The notes: generated from the sequence alone by a model not told the origin. A stretch of DNA of 64,000 nucleotides from Aestuariivita sp. (GCA_018401465.1 JAGYKE010000004.1:1829857-1893856); one strand, 5' to 3'. Shown: positions 52,689 to 63,135, numbered from the stretch's first letter. Program-made: numbers and translations.

Positions 52689-55244
52689 ATGACCGATCAG
52701 ACCAGCCAGACCGATCAGGTCATCGCCGAAGGCGTCGACGAGGACCCGATCGAGGGCAACCGCCGCCTGTTTGCCGGGCGCGCCTACATGATCATCGCGG
52801 GTATCGCCTTTCTTTATGCCGCCTTTCACATGGCGGCGCTCAACGGGTTGTCGGTCAGCGGCATGATCGCCTCGCCCTGGTCGATCCAGGCCACGATGAG
52901 CGAACGCGCCGCCGTGGAAGGGTTCGAAGACCTGCGCGCGGCGCTCGGCCCCGAGGGCGAGGCCTTCACCGGCAACAGCATGCGCCGCCTGCTGGCACTT
53001 GCCGAAGAGGTGGCGGCGACCGCCGCCAACGCGGAGGAAATCCGCACCCTTTCCGCCGGGATCGCCGTCGCTCAGGCCGAGGCGGCTGAGTTGCGCGCAA
53101 CCGCCCGCGCGATCAAGGCAACCTGGGCCGACCGTCTGCCGTTTCTGCCCACCTTGCCGATGGAGCCGTGGAATTTCCGCACCATCCACATCGCGGGGGC
53201 CCTCGTGCTGGGCTTTCTGATGTACGCCGCGCATGGGTTCCCGGCCGCCCCCGGCCAGCCTGTGCGCGAGACGCGCATGCTGACCCTTGTGGCTGCCGCG
53301 CTCGCGATCCCCGCGCTTGTCGCGGGCGCGTCGACGGTCGGGTTCATGCAGTTCCTCGGATCAGGCCAGACGATGGAGATGGGCGGCCGCGTCCTGTGGA
53401 TATCGCAACCCGACGTGCCCGAGACCTTTGCCGGGGCCTATTCCTGGGTCTATGCGCGCGAAATCTGGTGGTTCGGCCTGCCGCTACTGCTGGCCACGTT
53501 CGGCACCATCGTGACCGGATGGTTCGAACGCCGCGACCGCGACCGGTTCACCGCGTCGGACATCGTGCTGGGGCTGTGCGCCGTCGTCGTGGCGATGTAT
53601 CTTATCGCCATCTACGGCACCGCCGCGCGCAATGCCGTGGGCACCCCGCAGGTGCCGATCGGCGTCGCCTTTGCCGCCACGGCGGGATCGGCGCTGATCC
53701 TCGAACTCACGCGCCGGGTCGCGGGCATGGCGCTGGTCGTCATTACCGCCGTCTTCCTGATGTATACTTTCACTGCGCACCTGCTGCCCTCGATCCTGCG
53801 GGTCGAGGTGCCCTACACTTGGCAGCGCTTCTTCGGGACGGTCTATTCCGATGTCGGAATCCTTGGCACCACCACCGCGGTGTCGTCGACCTACATCATC
53901 CTGTTCATCATCTTCGCGGCCTTCCTGCAGGCGTCGAAGGTGGGGGATTACTTCGTCAATTTCGCCTTTGCCATGGCGGGCCGCGCGCGCGGCGGCCCGG
54001 CCAAGGTGGCGATCTTCGCCAGCGGTCTGATGGGCATGATCAACGGCACCTCAGCAGGCAACGTGGTGGCGACCGGCTCTCTCACCATCCCGCTGATGAA
54101 GAAGGTCGGCTACCAGCCCAAGACCGCCGGAGCGATCGAGGCCGCGGCCTCGACCGGGGGGCAGATCATGCCGCCGATCATGGGGGCGGGCGCCTTCATC
54201 ATGGCCGAGGTCACGGGCATCCCCTATCAGGAGATCGCCGCCGCGGCGGTCATTCCCGCGATCCTTTATTTCGTGTCGATCTACTTCATGGTCGATTTCG
54301 AGGCGGCGAAACTGGGCATGCGCGGCATGCGCGAGGACGAACTGCCCAAGCTGCGCAAGCTGGCGCGGCAGGTCTTCCTGTTCATCCCCATCATCATCCT
54401 GATCGTGGCGCTGTTCTTGGGCTATTCGGTGATCCGGGCGGGCACGCTGGCCACCGCCGCCGCCGCCGTGGTCAGCTGGCTCACGCCTTACCGGATGGGG
54501 CTTCGGTCGATCATCAAGGCGTTCGAGCTGGCGGGGATCATGTCGATCCAGATCATCGCGGTCTGCGCCTGCGCGGGGATCATCGTGGGCGTCATCTCGC
54601 TGACCGGTGTCGGCGCGCGCTTTTCCAACCTGCTGCTTGACCTCGCGGGCGTCAGCCAGCTTCTGGCGCTGTTCTTCGCCATGTGCATCGCCATCCTGCT
54701 TGGCATGGGCATGCCCACGACCGCGGCCTATGCGGTGGCTGCCGCCGTGGTGGCACCGGGCCTCGTGAACCTTGGCATTCCGCTGCTGACGGCGCATTTC
54801 TTCGTCTTCTACTTCGCCGTGGTGTCCGCCATCACGCCACCAGTGGCGCTGGCGAGTTATGCCGCCGCGGGCATTTCGGGCGCCAACCCGATGGACACCT
54901 CGGTCGCGTCGTTCCGGATCGGCATCGCGGCCTTCATCGTGCCGTTCATGTTCTTTTACAACTCGGCGCTGCTGATGGACGGGACGTGGTTCGAGGTGAT
55001 CCGCGCGGGCATCACCGCGACCTTCGGGGTGTTCCTGCTGAGCGCGGGCGTGCAGGGCTGGTTCATGGGGTCCCGTTCCGCGTGGTTCCTGCGGGTCGCG
55101 CTGGTGATCGCGGCGCTCTTCATGATCGAAGGGGGGGTGGTCACCGATCTTGTCGGGCTGGGTGCCGCCATCGGCATCTACCTTGTGCAGCGCGTCTTCC
55201 GCCCAAGCCCCGACGCGACCATCCCAGTGCGCGGCGCCGATTGA
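52689..55244 (+). CDS. TRAP transporter fused 4TM/12TM permease
   Basis: This 851-residue membrane protein joins the small and large TRAP permease subunits. The large part shows MGMINGTSAGNVVATGSLTI, ASTGGQIMPPIMGAGAFIMA and GMGMPTTAAYAVAAAVVAPG, typical of the DctM-like domain. Between the first and second membrane helices is an unusual soluble helical insertion of about 100 residues (about 70-165; rich in Ala/Glu, for example EEVAATAANAEEIRTLSAGI). It takes up solute with Na+ using the TAXI protein encoded upstream. The ATG at 52689 follows CAGAG. Confidence 0.9.
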   Translation: MTDQTSQTDQVIAEGVDEDPIEGNRRLFAGRAYMIIAGIAFLYAAFHMAALNGLSVSGMIASPWSIQATMSERAAVEGFEDLRAALGPEGEAFTGNSMRRLLALAEEVAATAANAEEIRTLSAGIAVAQAEAAELRATARAIKATWADRLPFLPTLPMEPWNFRTIHIAGALVLGFLMYAAHGFPAAPGQPVRETRMLTLVAAALAIPALVAGASTVGFMQFLGSGQTMEMGGRVLWISQPDVPETFAGAYSWVYAREIWWFGLPLLLATFGTIVTGWFERRDRDRFTASDIVLGLCAVVVAMYLIAIYGTAARNAVGTPQVPIGVAFAATAGSALILELTRRVAGMALVVITAVFLMYTFTAHLLPSILRVEVPYTWQRFFGTVYSDVGILGTTTAVSSTYIILFIIFAAFLQASKVGDYFVNFAFAMAGRARGGPAKVAIFASGLMGMINGTSAGNVVATGSLTIPLMKKVGYQPKTAGAIEAAASTGGQIMPPIMGAGAFIMAEVTGIPYQEIAAAAVIPAILYFVSIYFMVDFEAAKLGMRGMREDELPKLRKLARQVFLFIPIIILIVALFLGYSVIRAGTLATAAAAVVSWLTPYRMGLRSIIKAFELAGIMSIQIIAVCACAGIIVGVISLTGVGARFSNLLLDLAGVSQLLALFFAMCIAILLGMGMPTTAAYAVAAAVVAPGLVNLGIPLLTAHFFVFYFAVVSAITPPVALASYAAAGISGANPMDTSVASFRIGIAAFIVPFMFFYNSALLMDGTWFEVIRAGITATFGVFLLSAGVQGWFMGSRSAWFLRVALVIAALFMIEGGVVTDLVGLGAAIGIYLVQRVFRPSPDATIPVRGAD

Positions 55245-55390
55245 CGGCCTCGCAGGTCATCTATTCACTCAAGCCCGGGCGGTGATGGCCGGGCGGACCG
55301 ACCACGGAATGGTCGCCTTCATGCCCCGTTCCGGCAAGATTTCCAGTGTATCCTGCCGCCTGTAACGAGGTTGCATAAGGTTGGCAGTGC

Positions 55391-56314
55391 ATGGGCATGT
55401 TCTGGAGAAACGGTCGCCGCGGCGGCGGCAGCGACAATCCCCCCTACTGGGACGCGGCGCGCGCCTTTGCGTCCGAGTGCAGGCGCGTCGCGCACCCGCA
55501 GGGAATAGCGGGTCCGATCCCGCCACAGGCGCGGCGGCACATCTTTCCTTCCCTTTCGGACGCCGACTGGATCAGGGTCAGGGTTCATCATCAGGTCCGG
55601 CAACTTCTGGACGAAAAGGGCGTGACCGATCCCGACGATCTTGACCATGACGGCAAGCGGGTGCTGGTCAGCATCGCCTCACCCTATGTCCTGCCGCCGG
55701 AGATGATTGCGAAACTCGTCGCCAGTAACCCGGAGCAACTGGGATGGATCGCGCGGGATCACGAAGCGTGGAAGGCGGCGCTGACACGACGCAAGCCACG
55801 CGTGAAACCGGACGAAGATCTCAGCCAAGCCCTGGCGCGGCTTCACCCCGATCCGGGCCTTGCGGCGGCCTATGACTCGGGCGCCGACGACCTGCGGAGC
55901 GGGGCATGGCGGCAGGGTGAAAGCCTGTGGTTCTTCCTGCCCTACGCCGTCGCCCGCGATCGCGGGGTCCTGATCGACACGCCGCCGCCTTTCGCCGCGC
56001 TTGATGACGGGGCGCATCGCGCCCTGTGGTGGATGCATGCCACCATCCTGTCGGGCCTCGACAGCCTGGAACTCATGGCAGAGGCGGGCGCCGGGGAAGA
56101 CCCCGAAAGCCCCCGTGCCGGAACCGGGACGATGCTGGCCGAGCAGATCTATCCGTTCCAGTGTTGCGCGGGACGCTTGCTGATGGAGTGGAAGATACCC
56201 GAACCGCTGCCGACGGGGGCGCAACCGGTTTCCCACGTATGCGCGTGGGACACTGCGCTGAGCCTGTTCCGGGCGGCGCGCAACCATGAACGCGCCCGAA
56301 GCGAAGGGGTCTGA
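55391..56314 (+). CDS. Hypothetical protein
   Basis: This 307-residue soluble protein has no signal peptide and no membrane segment. It has Trp- and charge-rich parts such as DADWIRVRVHHQVRQLLDEK and HRALWWMHATILSGLDSLEL. The start may be 55391 or the Met two codons later. AAGG occurs upstream. No family recognised. It is downstream of the TRAP permease by 147 bp in the same direction; whether they belong together is unclear. Confidence 0.6.
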   Translation: MGMFWRNGRRGGGSDNPPYWDAARAFASECRRVAHPQGIAGPIPPQARRHIFPSLSDADWIRVRVHHQVRQLLDEKGVTDPDDLDHDGKRVLVSIASPYVLPPEMIAKLVASNPEQLGWIARDHEAWKAALTRRKPRVKPDEDLSQALARLHPDPGLAAAYDSGADDLRSGAWRQGESLWFFLPYAVARDRGVLIDTPPPFAALDDGAHRALWWMHATILSGLDSLELMAEAGAGEDPESPRAGTGTMLAEQIYPFQCCAGRLLMEWKIPEPLPTGAQPVSHVCAWDTALSLFRAARNHERARSEGV

Positions 56315-56373
56315 CAGCCCTGATCCCGGTCGGAGGGGCAGGGCGAAGACGCCCTTGATGCGGGCTGACCATT

Positions 56374-56775
56374 TCAGACCCGCGCGAGGCGGACCTGTTT
56401 GAGGTGCAGGTCGCGCCCGAAGGGTTCGTCCAGAAGCGCCTTTGCCAAGGCGTCGTTCACGACAAGCATGTCCGAGACATCCGGATCGGTCCAGATCGCC
56501 GGCCCCGCCACGGCGCAGCGGAACGCCCGGACCCCGGGATGCACCTCAGTCTCGCACATCAGGGCCGAGCGGCGCTTCTGCCCATAGTCGATCGCTTTGG
56601 AGTGCTCGGGGTCGATCGTCGCGCGGATGTTTCTGGGCGCGAGGGTCAGATACCGCTTGTCCTCGCCCTTTCCTCCGGCGAGCCCGATCGTGATCGGACG
56701 CAGCAGCGTCAGGGCCGGATTATGGCTATAGTGTTCCAGACGCAGTGCCTCAATGTACCAGACATGATCCGTCAT
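56374..56775 (-). CDS. Hypothetical protein
   Basis: This 133-residue, strand-rich protein is MTDHVWYIEALRLEHYSHNP followed by PITIGLAGGKGEDKRYLTLA and a tail DLHLKQVRLARV. It seems soluble. GAGGGAAGA precedes the ATG at 56775, supporting expression. No family recognised. It is convergent with the gene at 55391. Confidence 0.6.
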   Translation of the reverse strand: MTDHVWYIEALRLEHYSHNPALTLLRPITIGLAGGKGEDKRYLTLAPRNIRATIDPEHSKAIDYGQKRRSALMCETEVHPGVRAFRCAVAGPAIWTDPDVSDMLVVNDALAKALLDEPFGRDLHLKQVRLARV

Positions 56776-56933
56776 CGTCGTCTTCCCTCGCGCACTCGTC
56801 ACTTGCCGGTGCCTTTGGGCATGCGCGCGTTGCGGCGAACCGGGCCGCGGCTTGCCATGATCTGCACCCAGCACGGTCTTAGTTTCCGTGTATGTGCAAA
56901 CCGATCATGAGTGATTGAAAAAGGTAACAAGTC

Positions 56934-57392
56934 ATGCCGGATACGCGGTTCGAAAATCGTCTCGCGCGCCTCTTGCAGGAAAACGGACCTGTTCCTGTAC
57001 GTCCCGCCGGGGCGATGCGGGGCCCCGGACCGGACCGGCGCGAAAGGCTTCGCCGCGCGCTGGCGCATCTGGAACGGGGTGGCGTGACCGGGTCTAAGGC
57101 CTATGCGCCGGCCTTCCGGTCGCTCGCGCGCTCCGGGGTGATCATCCGGCCGTTTCACTTCTGGTCGTTCATTGGCCTGACCGGTTTCGGCGTTGCGATG
57201 CTGACGATTCTGCTGGGCGGAGCCGCGGTCGCCACCATTGCGATCGGGCATGTTCCCCGCCCCGTGCGGGCGATGATCGAGGCGGGGCCGGTCGTGGTCT
57301 CTGTCGTGACGCTGGCGCTGTCCCTTGGCTTTGCCGGATTTTACAAGATTCAGGCGCGCCGGATCGGCCTGCCCCAGTGGCGCGATCTCTGA
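56934..57392 (+). CDS. Small membrane protein of unknown function
   Basis: This 152-residue protein has a charged N-terminal region (about 1-65), a basic amphipathic stretch, and two transmembrane helices (about 76-100 and 117-137) connected by a short loop, ending in a basic tail. It resembles small uncharacterised membrane proteins of Rhodobacteraceae, but I give no family name. A weak AAAGG lies upstream of the ATG. Confidence 0.6.
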   Translation: MPDTRFENRLARLLQENGPVPVRPAGAMRGPGPDRRERLRRALAHLERGGVTGSKAYAPAFRSLARSGVIIRPFHFWSFIGLTGFGVAMLTILLGGAAVATIAIGHVPRPVRAMIEAGPVVVSVVTLALSLGFAGFYKIQARRIGLPQWRDL

Positions 57393-57967
57393 CAGGGTTG
57401 AAGGGACGGCTCTTGACTGGGGTGTCCGGGAAGAAGGGCTCTCGCCATACCGCTCGTTGCGTGCAGAGGGCAGATCGCGGTGACCGCTCCGGAGCGTCAC
57501 CTGCCCGATCGCCCGCGCGGGCCTGCCGTTGCGCGGTTTGGGGCGGCAGAACGGCCGCTATGTGCGGTGTGTGTGCGCCAAAGGTCCGGGCTGCGTACCG
57601 ACGGCTCCGATGCGCTTGCGACCGTCCATCAACGCTGCCACCGTGGTCGCGCGGCTTTCTGTTGCCCCAGTGATTGATGGCAGAGATCTTCCGGGTTTTA
57701 GAATATCCCGAACGGCGCCGCGTCGCATCTGCCTTTCACGCTCCGAGCGCGCAGTATCATGGGGCATCGTGTTCACTGCGGACGGGTCCAGAGACTGCAC
57801 GCGAGTGCAATTCACGAATGAGCGCTGCGGGATTGCTGTTCATGTCAGGGCATCCGCAGGGCCTTGAAGATCGAAATATGTCAGCCAAGGGGCTGGGGCG
57901 GACTGCATGAGCAAAGAGCGCTTACCGATCGATCAGCCTGAAACATGGCATCCCGAAAGGCGGTTGC
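57393..57967. other. 575-bp stretch without a convincing gene
   Basis: Several short open frames cross this stretch on both strands, but none has a ribosome binding site with a plausible protein. Base composition is less GC-rich in places (for example around 57690-57720 and 57820-57890). No inverted terminal repeats or transposase similarity were seen. It may be a decayed gene or a non-coding gap. Confidence 0.4.
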
Positions 57968-59293
57968 TCATGCATCATCCTTGGCCGCCCCGGTGAGCAT
58001 TGGCGCCAACATGCGCGCCGCCGCCAACAGGGCGCTGTCGTCTCCGTGCCGCGCCATGATCTGCACGCCTGCGGGTAATGAAAGGCGGGGCATCGGCAGG
58101 CTGATTGCCGCAAGATCAAGGTAGTTGGCGATCCGTGTGAAGCGCGACAAGGGAATCGTCGCCTCGTCCACCTCTTCTATCCTGCGCGCGTGAAGGGGCG
58201 TCGTCGGAACAAGGATGAACGGCGTTTCGGTCATTTGGTTGCGCATCTCGCGGATCGCGACCTCGCGTTCTGCCACAAGCTGTGCGTGTTCGGACACGGC
58301 GATGTTCGCGCCTGACAGGACGCGTTGGCGCACGAAAGGGTCAAGCGGCCGGGTGCCGTCTTTTGCCAGCTTGCCCAACCGGCCGAATATCTCATGCGCG
58401 ACGATGGTACCGTTGCGGCGCTGATACTCGAGGGCATCAAGCGGCAAATGGACGGGCACCAGATCGTGCCCGAGCGCACTCAGCGCCGCAACAAGGTCAA
58501 GGTAGCCCGCCACGATTCCCGCATCGATCGGATCAAGATAGGGGAGCGGCACATAGCCGATCCGCAGCGGCATGGCCGGAGCAGTGTCATGGGGTGCGTC
58601 TCCTGCCATGATGTCGGCGACCAGCCCGGCATCGGCGGCGGTTCGCGTGAGCGGTCCGAGGGTGTCGAAACTGGGGCTGAGGGGTGCGATGCCGTCCAGC
58701 GGGATGCGCCCCGAAGATGGCTTGAACCCGACAATGCCGCAAAGCGAGGCCGGGATGCGCACCGACCCGCCGGTGTCCGACCCGATGGCGAAGGGCACAA
58801 GCCCCGCCGCCACCGCCACTGCCGATCCACTGGACGAACCGCCCGGCACGCGGTGATGGTCCGGATCGCAAGGGTTGCGCGGGGTGCCCATGCTGTAATT
58901 CGTGCCCCAGCCGCCGATGGCGAACTCGACCATATGGGTGACACCCAGCAAGATCGCGCCCGCCGCCTGCAGTCGCGCGACGGCCGGGGCGGTCGTATCT
59001 GCGACCCCGCGCCCGTAGCAGCGCGACCCGAAACTCGGCTCGTGCCCGGCAATGTCAGCCAGATCCTTCATCGCGAAAGGAATGCCATGCAAAGGTCCGA
59101 GCGGCTCGCCCCGCGCGGCCGCGGCATCGGCCCGCCCGGCCTCGGCGCGGGCGGTATCGGCGAAGACCTCCAGAAACGCGTGAAGCCGCCCATTCTGCGC
59201 ATCGATCCGGTCAAGGCACGCTTCGACAAGGTCACGCGACGATTGCCTGCCCTGGCCGAGGGCCACGCCCAGGTCTCGCAATCCCATCTCCAT
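57968..59293 (-). CDS. Amidase signature-family hydrolase
   Basis: This 441-residue amidase has the Ser-cisSer-Lys triad: Lys in [12 protein letters not shown], the signature [20 protein letters not shown] with its nucleophile, and [20 protein letters not shown] with the second serine. Substrate could be a carbamoyl, aryl or peptide amide; GatA is excluded by the isolated context and sequence. The ATG at 59293 is chosen for GGGAGG upstream. It is 128 bp downstream of the XRE regulator gene on the same strand and divergent from the peptide-type ABC transporter, which may import the amide. Confidence 0.88.
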   Translation of the reverse strand: MEMGLRDLGVALGQGRQSSRDLVEACLDRIDAQNGRLHAFLEVFADTARAEAGRADAAAARGEPLGPLHGIPFAMKDLADIAGHEPSFGSRCYGRGVADTTAPAVARLQAAGAILLGVTHMVEFAIGGWGTNYSMGTPRNPCDPDHHRVPGGSSSGSAVAVAAGLVPFAIGSDTGGSVRIPASLCGIVGFKPSSGRIPLDGIAPLSPSFDTLGPLTRTAADAGLVADIMAGDAPHDTAPAMPLRIGYVPLPYLDPIDAGIVAGYLDLVAALSALGHDLVPVHLPLDALEYQRRNGTIVAHEIFGRLGKLAKDGTRPLDPFVRQRVLSGANIAVSEHAQLVAEREVAIREMRNQMTETPFILVPTTPLHARRIEEVDEATIPLSRFTRIANYLDLAAISLPMPRLSLPAGVQIMARHGDDSALLAAARMLAPMLTGAAKDDA

Positions 59294-59421
59294 CAGAGCA
59301 TCCTCCCATGCCGTCGCGTGGGGGACTTTGCCGAGACGCGGAGATGAATCCCAATCCTCTTGGTCTGTCGGCATGACGCGAACTGACGCGTTGACTGCGC
59401 CAGAAGCAGCGTTCCTTGCGA

Positions 59422-60276
59422 TCAGCCCTCGGCCATGGGGGCCAGCGGTTCGGCGCGCAGCGGCGGGTCCAGATCGCTGCCGGGGCTTCGCAGATAGGCC
59501 GAGACGGTCTCGGGGATCTCCGGCGAGCCCGGAACGTAAAGCCCGCAGCGGCGCAGCGATTCCCGTGCGCCGACATTGCGCCCCACATATTCCAGCATGA
59601 TCCGCGCCGCCGAAGGTTGCCGCGTATCCGCGCCCGACACGCCCATCGTCAAACCGCTCAGCAAAGAGACGCGGTTGCGATAGACCGGAAACACGATGGT
59701 GTGGGTCAGCTCCGAGCCGGTCAGCGTTTCTTGATCCAGCAAATGCAACCGGTCGCCGACTTCGAGGACAAGGCCGCGATACTTGTAGACATCCGGCGGC
59801 CCGCCGCGCCCGTCGTTGAGTCGTTCGATGCGGCGATAGGCGACGAAATCCTGCCAAGCGTAGATGTGCAGCAGCGACCGCAACACGAAGCCCGGCCGCG
59901 AGAGCGAGGCATAGTAGGTGTAGTAATAGCCCAGATAGCGTCCCAGATGCCCCTTCTGGCGCTGCGCCTGAACAAGCAGCGTGTCGATCGCCTCGGGCAC
60001 CGGCGGGGCATCACCCGATCTGCGCGGGCGCAGCTGCAGGATGCGGCGAAACTGGTCGTGCGGCATCAGGATCTCGAATTCATCAACGCCCAGAAAGTCG
60101 CAGATACGCCGAAGATTATAGCGCGAGGGAAAGGCCGTACCTGCGATGTACTTGGTGAACTGCTGCCGATTGATGCCCACCTTGCGGCACACATCCGAGA
60201 TTGAGGGCGAGAAGCTGCAGGCAAAACGCAGATTGGCGACGAAGTTGCCCGATGCGAAATCAAGATCTTCTGTCAT
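59422..60276 (-). CDS. XRE-type transcription regulator with a C-terminal sensor domain
   Basis: This 284-residue protein has an N-terminal helix-turn-helix (SDVCRKVGINRQQFTKYIAG, about residues 27-46). The large C-terminal part has Tyr/Arg-rich strands (RYLGYYYTYYASLSRPGFVL) and probably binds a ligand. It is divergent from the ABC transporter operon and upstream of the amidase gene, suggesting it controls both in response to the transported compound. In the 212-bp divergent gap, GTTAC occurs twice 11 bp apart (60352 and 60363), a possible binding site. Confidence 0.8.
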   Translation of the reverse strand: MTEDLDFASGNFVANLRFACSFSPSISDVCRKVGINRQQFTKYIAGTAFPSRYNLRRICDFLGVDEFEILMPHDQFRRILQLRPRRSGDAPPVPEAIDTLLVQAQRQKGHLGRYLGYYYTYYASLSRPGFVLRSLLHIYAWQDFVAYRRIERLNDGRGGPPDVYKYRGLVLEVGDRLHLLDQETLTGSELTHTIVFPVYRNRVSLLSGLTMGVSGADTRQPSAARIMLEYVGRNVGARESLRRCGLYVPGSPEIPETVSAYLRSPGSDLDPPLRAEPLAPMAEG

Positions 60277-60488
60277 TGTTTGACTGCCTTTAAGCGTCAG
60301 GTCGCGTCAGTTCCTACCCCCTCGCGTTGTTGTTCGCAAGCGCTGCGCCGCGTTACGCTTCTGTTACACGATCACAATCCGCAAACGCCGCGCCGGGTGG
60401 CGTCGCAAGACAGGCACACCCGCGCGCGGCCTGATGCGCGCTCAGAAGAACAGCGATGGTCGCGCCACCAACAGTCTGGAGTATGACA

Positions 60489-62075
60489 ATGAAACGCTTC
60501 TTAACCACCGCTGCCAGCGTTGCCCTTGCCACGGCCTTGTCCGTTGGCGGTGCGCTGGCCCAGTCGCAGGGTGGCACGCTTGTGCAGATCACCCAGCCCG
60601 AACCGCCGAACCTCGCGCCCTATGTCTCGACCTCGGGGCCGATCGCACAGGTTACTTCCAAGGTCTTCGATGGCCTTCTGGAATATGATTTCAATCTTCA
60701 GCCGCAGCCCTCGCTGGCCAACAGCTGGGAAGTGTCGCCCGATGGTTTGACGATCACCTTCAACCTGCGCGACGATGTGGTGTTCCATGACGGAACGCCG
60801 CTGACCTCTGAGGATGTGCGCTTTACCGTGATGGATGTCCTGAAGCAGGCCCATCCGCGCGGCATCGCGACCTTCCGCAACGTGACCGCGGTGGAAACGC
60901 CCGATCCGCACACGGTGATTTTCCGCCTCGATGCACCGGCCCCCTACATCATGATGGCGCTGGCTTCGTCCGAAAGCCCCATCCTGCCCAAGCATGTCTA
61001 TGGTGAAGGCGACATCCGTGCGCATCCCAAGGCCAACGAACCTGTCGGGTCCGGGCCCTTCAAGTTCGTCGAATGGCGCCGCGGGGAAATCGTGCGGCTT
61101 GATCGCAACGAGGATTACTGGCGCGATGGTCAGCCCTTCCTCGACCGCATTGTCGTGCGCTTCATCGCCGATGCATCGACCCGCACCGCGGTGCTGGAAC
61201 AGGGCGAGGCCCATGTCGCGGGCTTCGGCGCAGTTCCCTATCAGGATGTGAAGCGGCTCGAGGCGCTCGACACGATCGAGGTCACGACCCGCGGCTACGA
61301 GATGATCTCGCCCATCGTCGAGATGATCTTCAACACCAAGGAACCGCCCTTCGACAACGCGAAGGTGCGGCAGGCGGTCAACTACGCCATCGATCGGCAA
61401 TTCGTCATCGACAACGTCTGGTTCGGCTATGGCACGCCCGCCTCCGGTCCCATCAGCTCCAACTTCGAGCCCTCGGGTCTCTTCGGGCGCGGCATCGACT
61501 TCTCGGTCCCCGACCGGATCGACATCGCCAACCGGCTCCTCGACGAGGCGGGCTTTCCCCGCGGCGCCGATGGCGTCCGCTTCGAGATCACCCATGACGT
61601 GACGCCGTATGGCGAAGAGTGGCAGCGTTTCGGCGAGATCACGGTGCAGAACCTGGCCGAGATCGGCATCAAGGCGACGATCCGCTATGAGGATCTGCCG
61701 AGCTGGCTGGCTCGGACCTACACGGACTACGGGTTTCAGTTGACCTCGAACTTCCTGTTCAACCAGGCCGACCCGGTGATCGGCGTGCATCGCGGCATCC
61801 ATTCGGACCGCATCCTGCCCGGCACCGTCTTCGTGAACGGGTCGCGCTGGTCTTCGCCGGAAACCGATGCGCTGATGGACGCCGCCACTGTCGCGACCGA
61901 TCCGGCCGCCCGCAGCGCCTCCTATCAGGCCCTCGTGCCGCTGGTGACCGAGGCCAGCCCGGTGGCCTATGTTCTGGAACTGAACTATCCCACGGTTCTG
62001 AGCACGCAGTTCGCCGATGTCATCACCGGACCGCTCGGCATCTATGGCAACTACGCCTTCGCGCATAAGCGCTGA
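60489..62075 (+). CDS. Peptide/nickel-type ABC transporter substrate-binding protein
   Basis: This 528-residue SBP_bac_5 family lipid-free periplasmic protein has a signal peptide MKRFLTTAASVALATALSVG cleaved after ALA. GGTLVQITQPEPPNLAPYVS, LTITFNLRDDVVFHDGTPLT and VGSGPFKFVEWRRGEIV are typical. The ligand could be an oligopeptide, opine or aromatic amide; an amidase and regulator next door favour an amide-containing compound. The ATG at 60489 is preferred over one two codons earlier; CTGGAG lies upstream. A strong hairpin follows the gene. Confidence 0.9.
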   Translation: MKRFLTTAASVALATALSVGGALAQSQGGTLVQITQPEPPNLAPYVSTSGPIAQVTSKVFDGLLEYDFNLQPQPSLANSWEVSPDGLTITFNLRDDVVFHDGTPLTSEDVRFTVMDVLKQAHPRGIATFRNVTAVETPDPHTVIFRLDAPAPYIMMALASSESPILPKHVYGEGDIRAHPKANEPVGSGPFKFVEWRRGEIVRLDRNEDYWRDGQPFLDRIVVRFIADASTRTAVLEQGEAHVAGFGAVPYQDVKRLEALDTIEVTTRGYEMISPIVEMIFNTKEPPFDNAKVRQAVNYAIDRQFVIDNVWFGYGTPASGPISSNFEPSGLFGRGIDFSVPDRIDIANRLLDEAGFPRGADGVRFEITHDVTPYGEEWQRFGEITVQNLAEIGIKATIRYEDLPSWLARTYTDYGFQLTSNFLFNQADPVIGVHRGIHSDRILPGTVFVNGSRWSSPETDALMDAATVATDPAARSASYQALVPLVTEASPVAYVLELNYPTVLSTQFADVITGPLGIYGNYAFAHKR

Positions 62076-62090
62076 GGCCCGCCCCTCTCT

Positions 62091-62115
62091 CCCCGGCGGC
62101 CACCAGCCGCCGGGG
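62091..62115 (+). terminator. Intercistronic hairpin after the binding-protein gene
   Basis: CCCCGGCGGC-CACCA-GCCGCCGGGG is a perfect 10-bp stem 15 bases after the stop codon. No T-run follows, so it probably stabilises the binding-protein mRNA and limits permease expression, as at 52565. Confidence 0.55.
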
Positions 62116-62147
62116 TATCCCTTTGTCGAACCGGAAAAGATCGCGCC

Positions 62148-63131
62148 ATGAAGAACGCCTCGATCGGGTCCTACATCCTGCGTCGGTTGTTGCAGACGGT
62201 CCCGGTGATCCTCGGCGTCGTGATCGTCAACTTCCTGCTGCTGCAGCTCGCGCCGGGCGACCTTGCGACCGTGATCGCGGGCGAAGCCGGCGGCGCCACC
62301 CCGGAATACATTGCCGAATTGCGCGCCCGCTTCGGACAGGATCAGCCGCTCTACGTGCAGCTGTTGAACTACATGGGCAACTTGCTGACCTTTGACCTCG
62401 GCTATTCCTTCCGCCAGAGCGCACCTGTGCTCGACCTGCTGCTTGACCGGCTTGGGCCGACGCTGCTGCTGATGGGGGCGACGCTGGTGGTCTCTCTCAG
62501 CCTCGGGATCGTGCTGGGGCTTCTGGCGGCGCTCTGGGTCAAGACCTGGAAGGATCACCTGATCTCGGTCACGGCCGTGCTTCTCTATGCCACGCCGCTC
62601 TTCTGGGTGGGGCTGATGCTGGTGCTGATTTTCGCCGTCAAGCTCGATTGGTTCCCGACCTCGGGGATGGAAGATGTGGTCGCCTTTCACGAGGGCTGGG
62701 ACCGTGTCTGGGACATCGCGCATCACATGGTTCTGCCCACGGTCACGCTCTCGGTGTTCTATCTGGCGCTTTATGCGCGGCTCATGCGCGCCTCGATGCT
62801 GGAACAGCGCGGCCTCGACTATGTCACCACGGCCAAGGCCAAGGGCCTGACCGATGCGCAGATCACGCGGCGCCATGTGTTTCGCAACGCGCTTTTGCCG
62901 GTGGTGACCATGGCAGGGGTGCAGACCGGATCGCTTCTGGGCGGCTCGGTGGTGGTGGAGGCGGTCTTTGCGTGGCCGGGGCTGGGGCAACTGGCTTATC
63001 AGTCGCTCTTCGCGCGCGACTACAACCTGCTTCTGGGCATCTTCTTTCTTTCCGCGATCCTTGTCGTGGTCGTGAACCTGCTGGTCGACATCCTCTACGT
63101 GATCCTCGATCCGCGCATCCGGCTGGGGTGA
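62148..63131 (+). CDS. Peptide-type ABC transporter permease (DppB-like)
   Basis: This 327-residue inner-membrane permease has an N-terminal TM helix (LLQTVPVILGVVIVNFLLLQ) and five more. The EAA loop YVTTAKAKGLTDAQITRRHV (about 224-243), where the ATPase docks, and DPRIRLG at the end are typical of DppB/OppB. It pairs with the DppC-like protein encoded 4 bp downstream. Confidence 0.93.
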   Translation: MKNASIGSYILRRLLQTVPVILGVVIVNFLLLQLAPGDLATVIAGEAGGATPEYIAELRARFGQDQPLYVQLLNYMGNLLTFDLGYSFRQSAPVLDLLLDRLGPTLLLMGATLVVSLSLGIVLGLLAALWVKTWKDHLISVTAVLLYATPLFWVGLMLVLIFAVKLDWFPTSGMEDVVAFHEGWDRVWDIAHHMVLPTVTLSVFYLALYARLMRASMLEQRGLDYVTTAKAKGLTDAQITRRHVFRNALLPVVTMAGVQTGSLLGGSVVVEAVFAWPGLGQLAYQSLFARDYNLLLGIFFLSAILVVVVNLLVDILYVILDPRIRLG

Positions 63132-63135
63132 CGGC

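Noticed and set aside
57480-57867. Short open frames as transposase remnants
   Set aside because: No transposase motif, inverted repeats or target duplications could be seen.
59422-60276. XRE regulator as the BoxR of the benzoate operons
   Set aside because: It lacks the shikimate-kinase-like domain of BoxR and is located beside an unrelated amidase/ABC unit 45 kb away.
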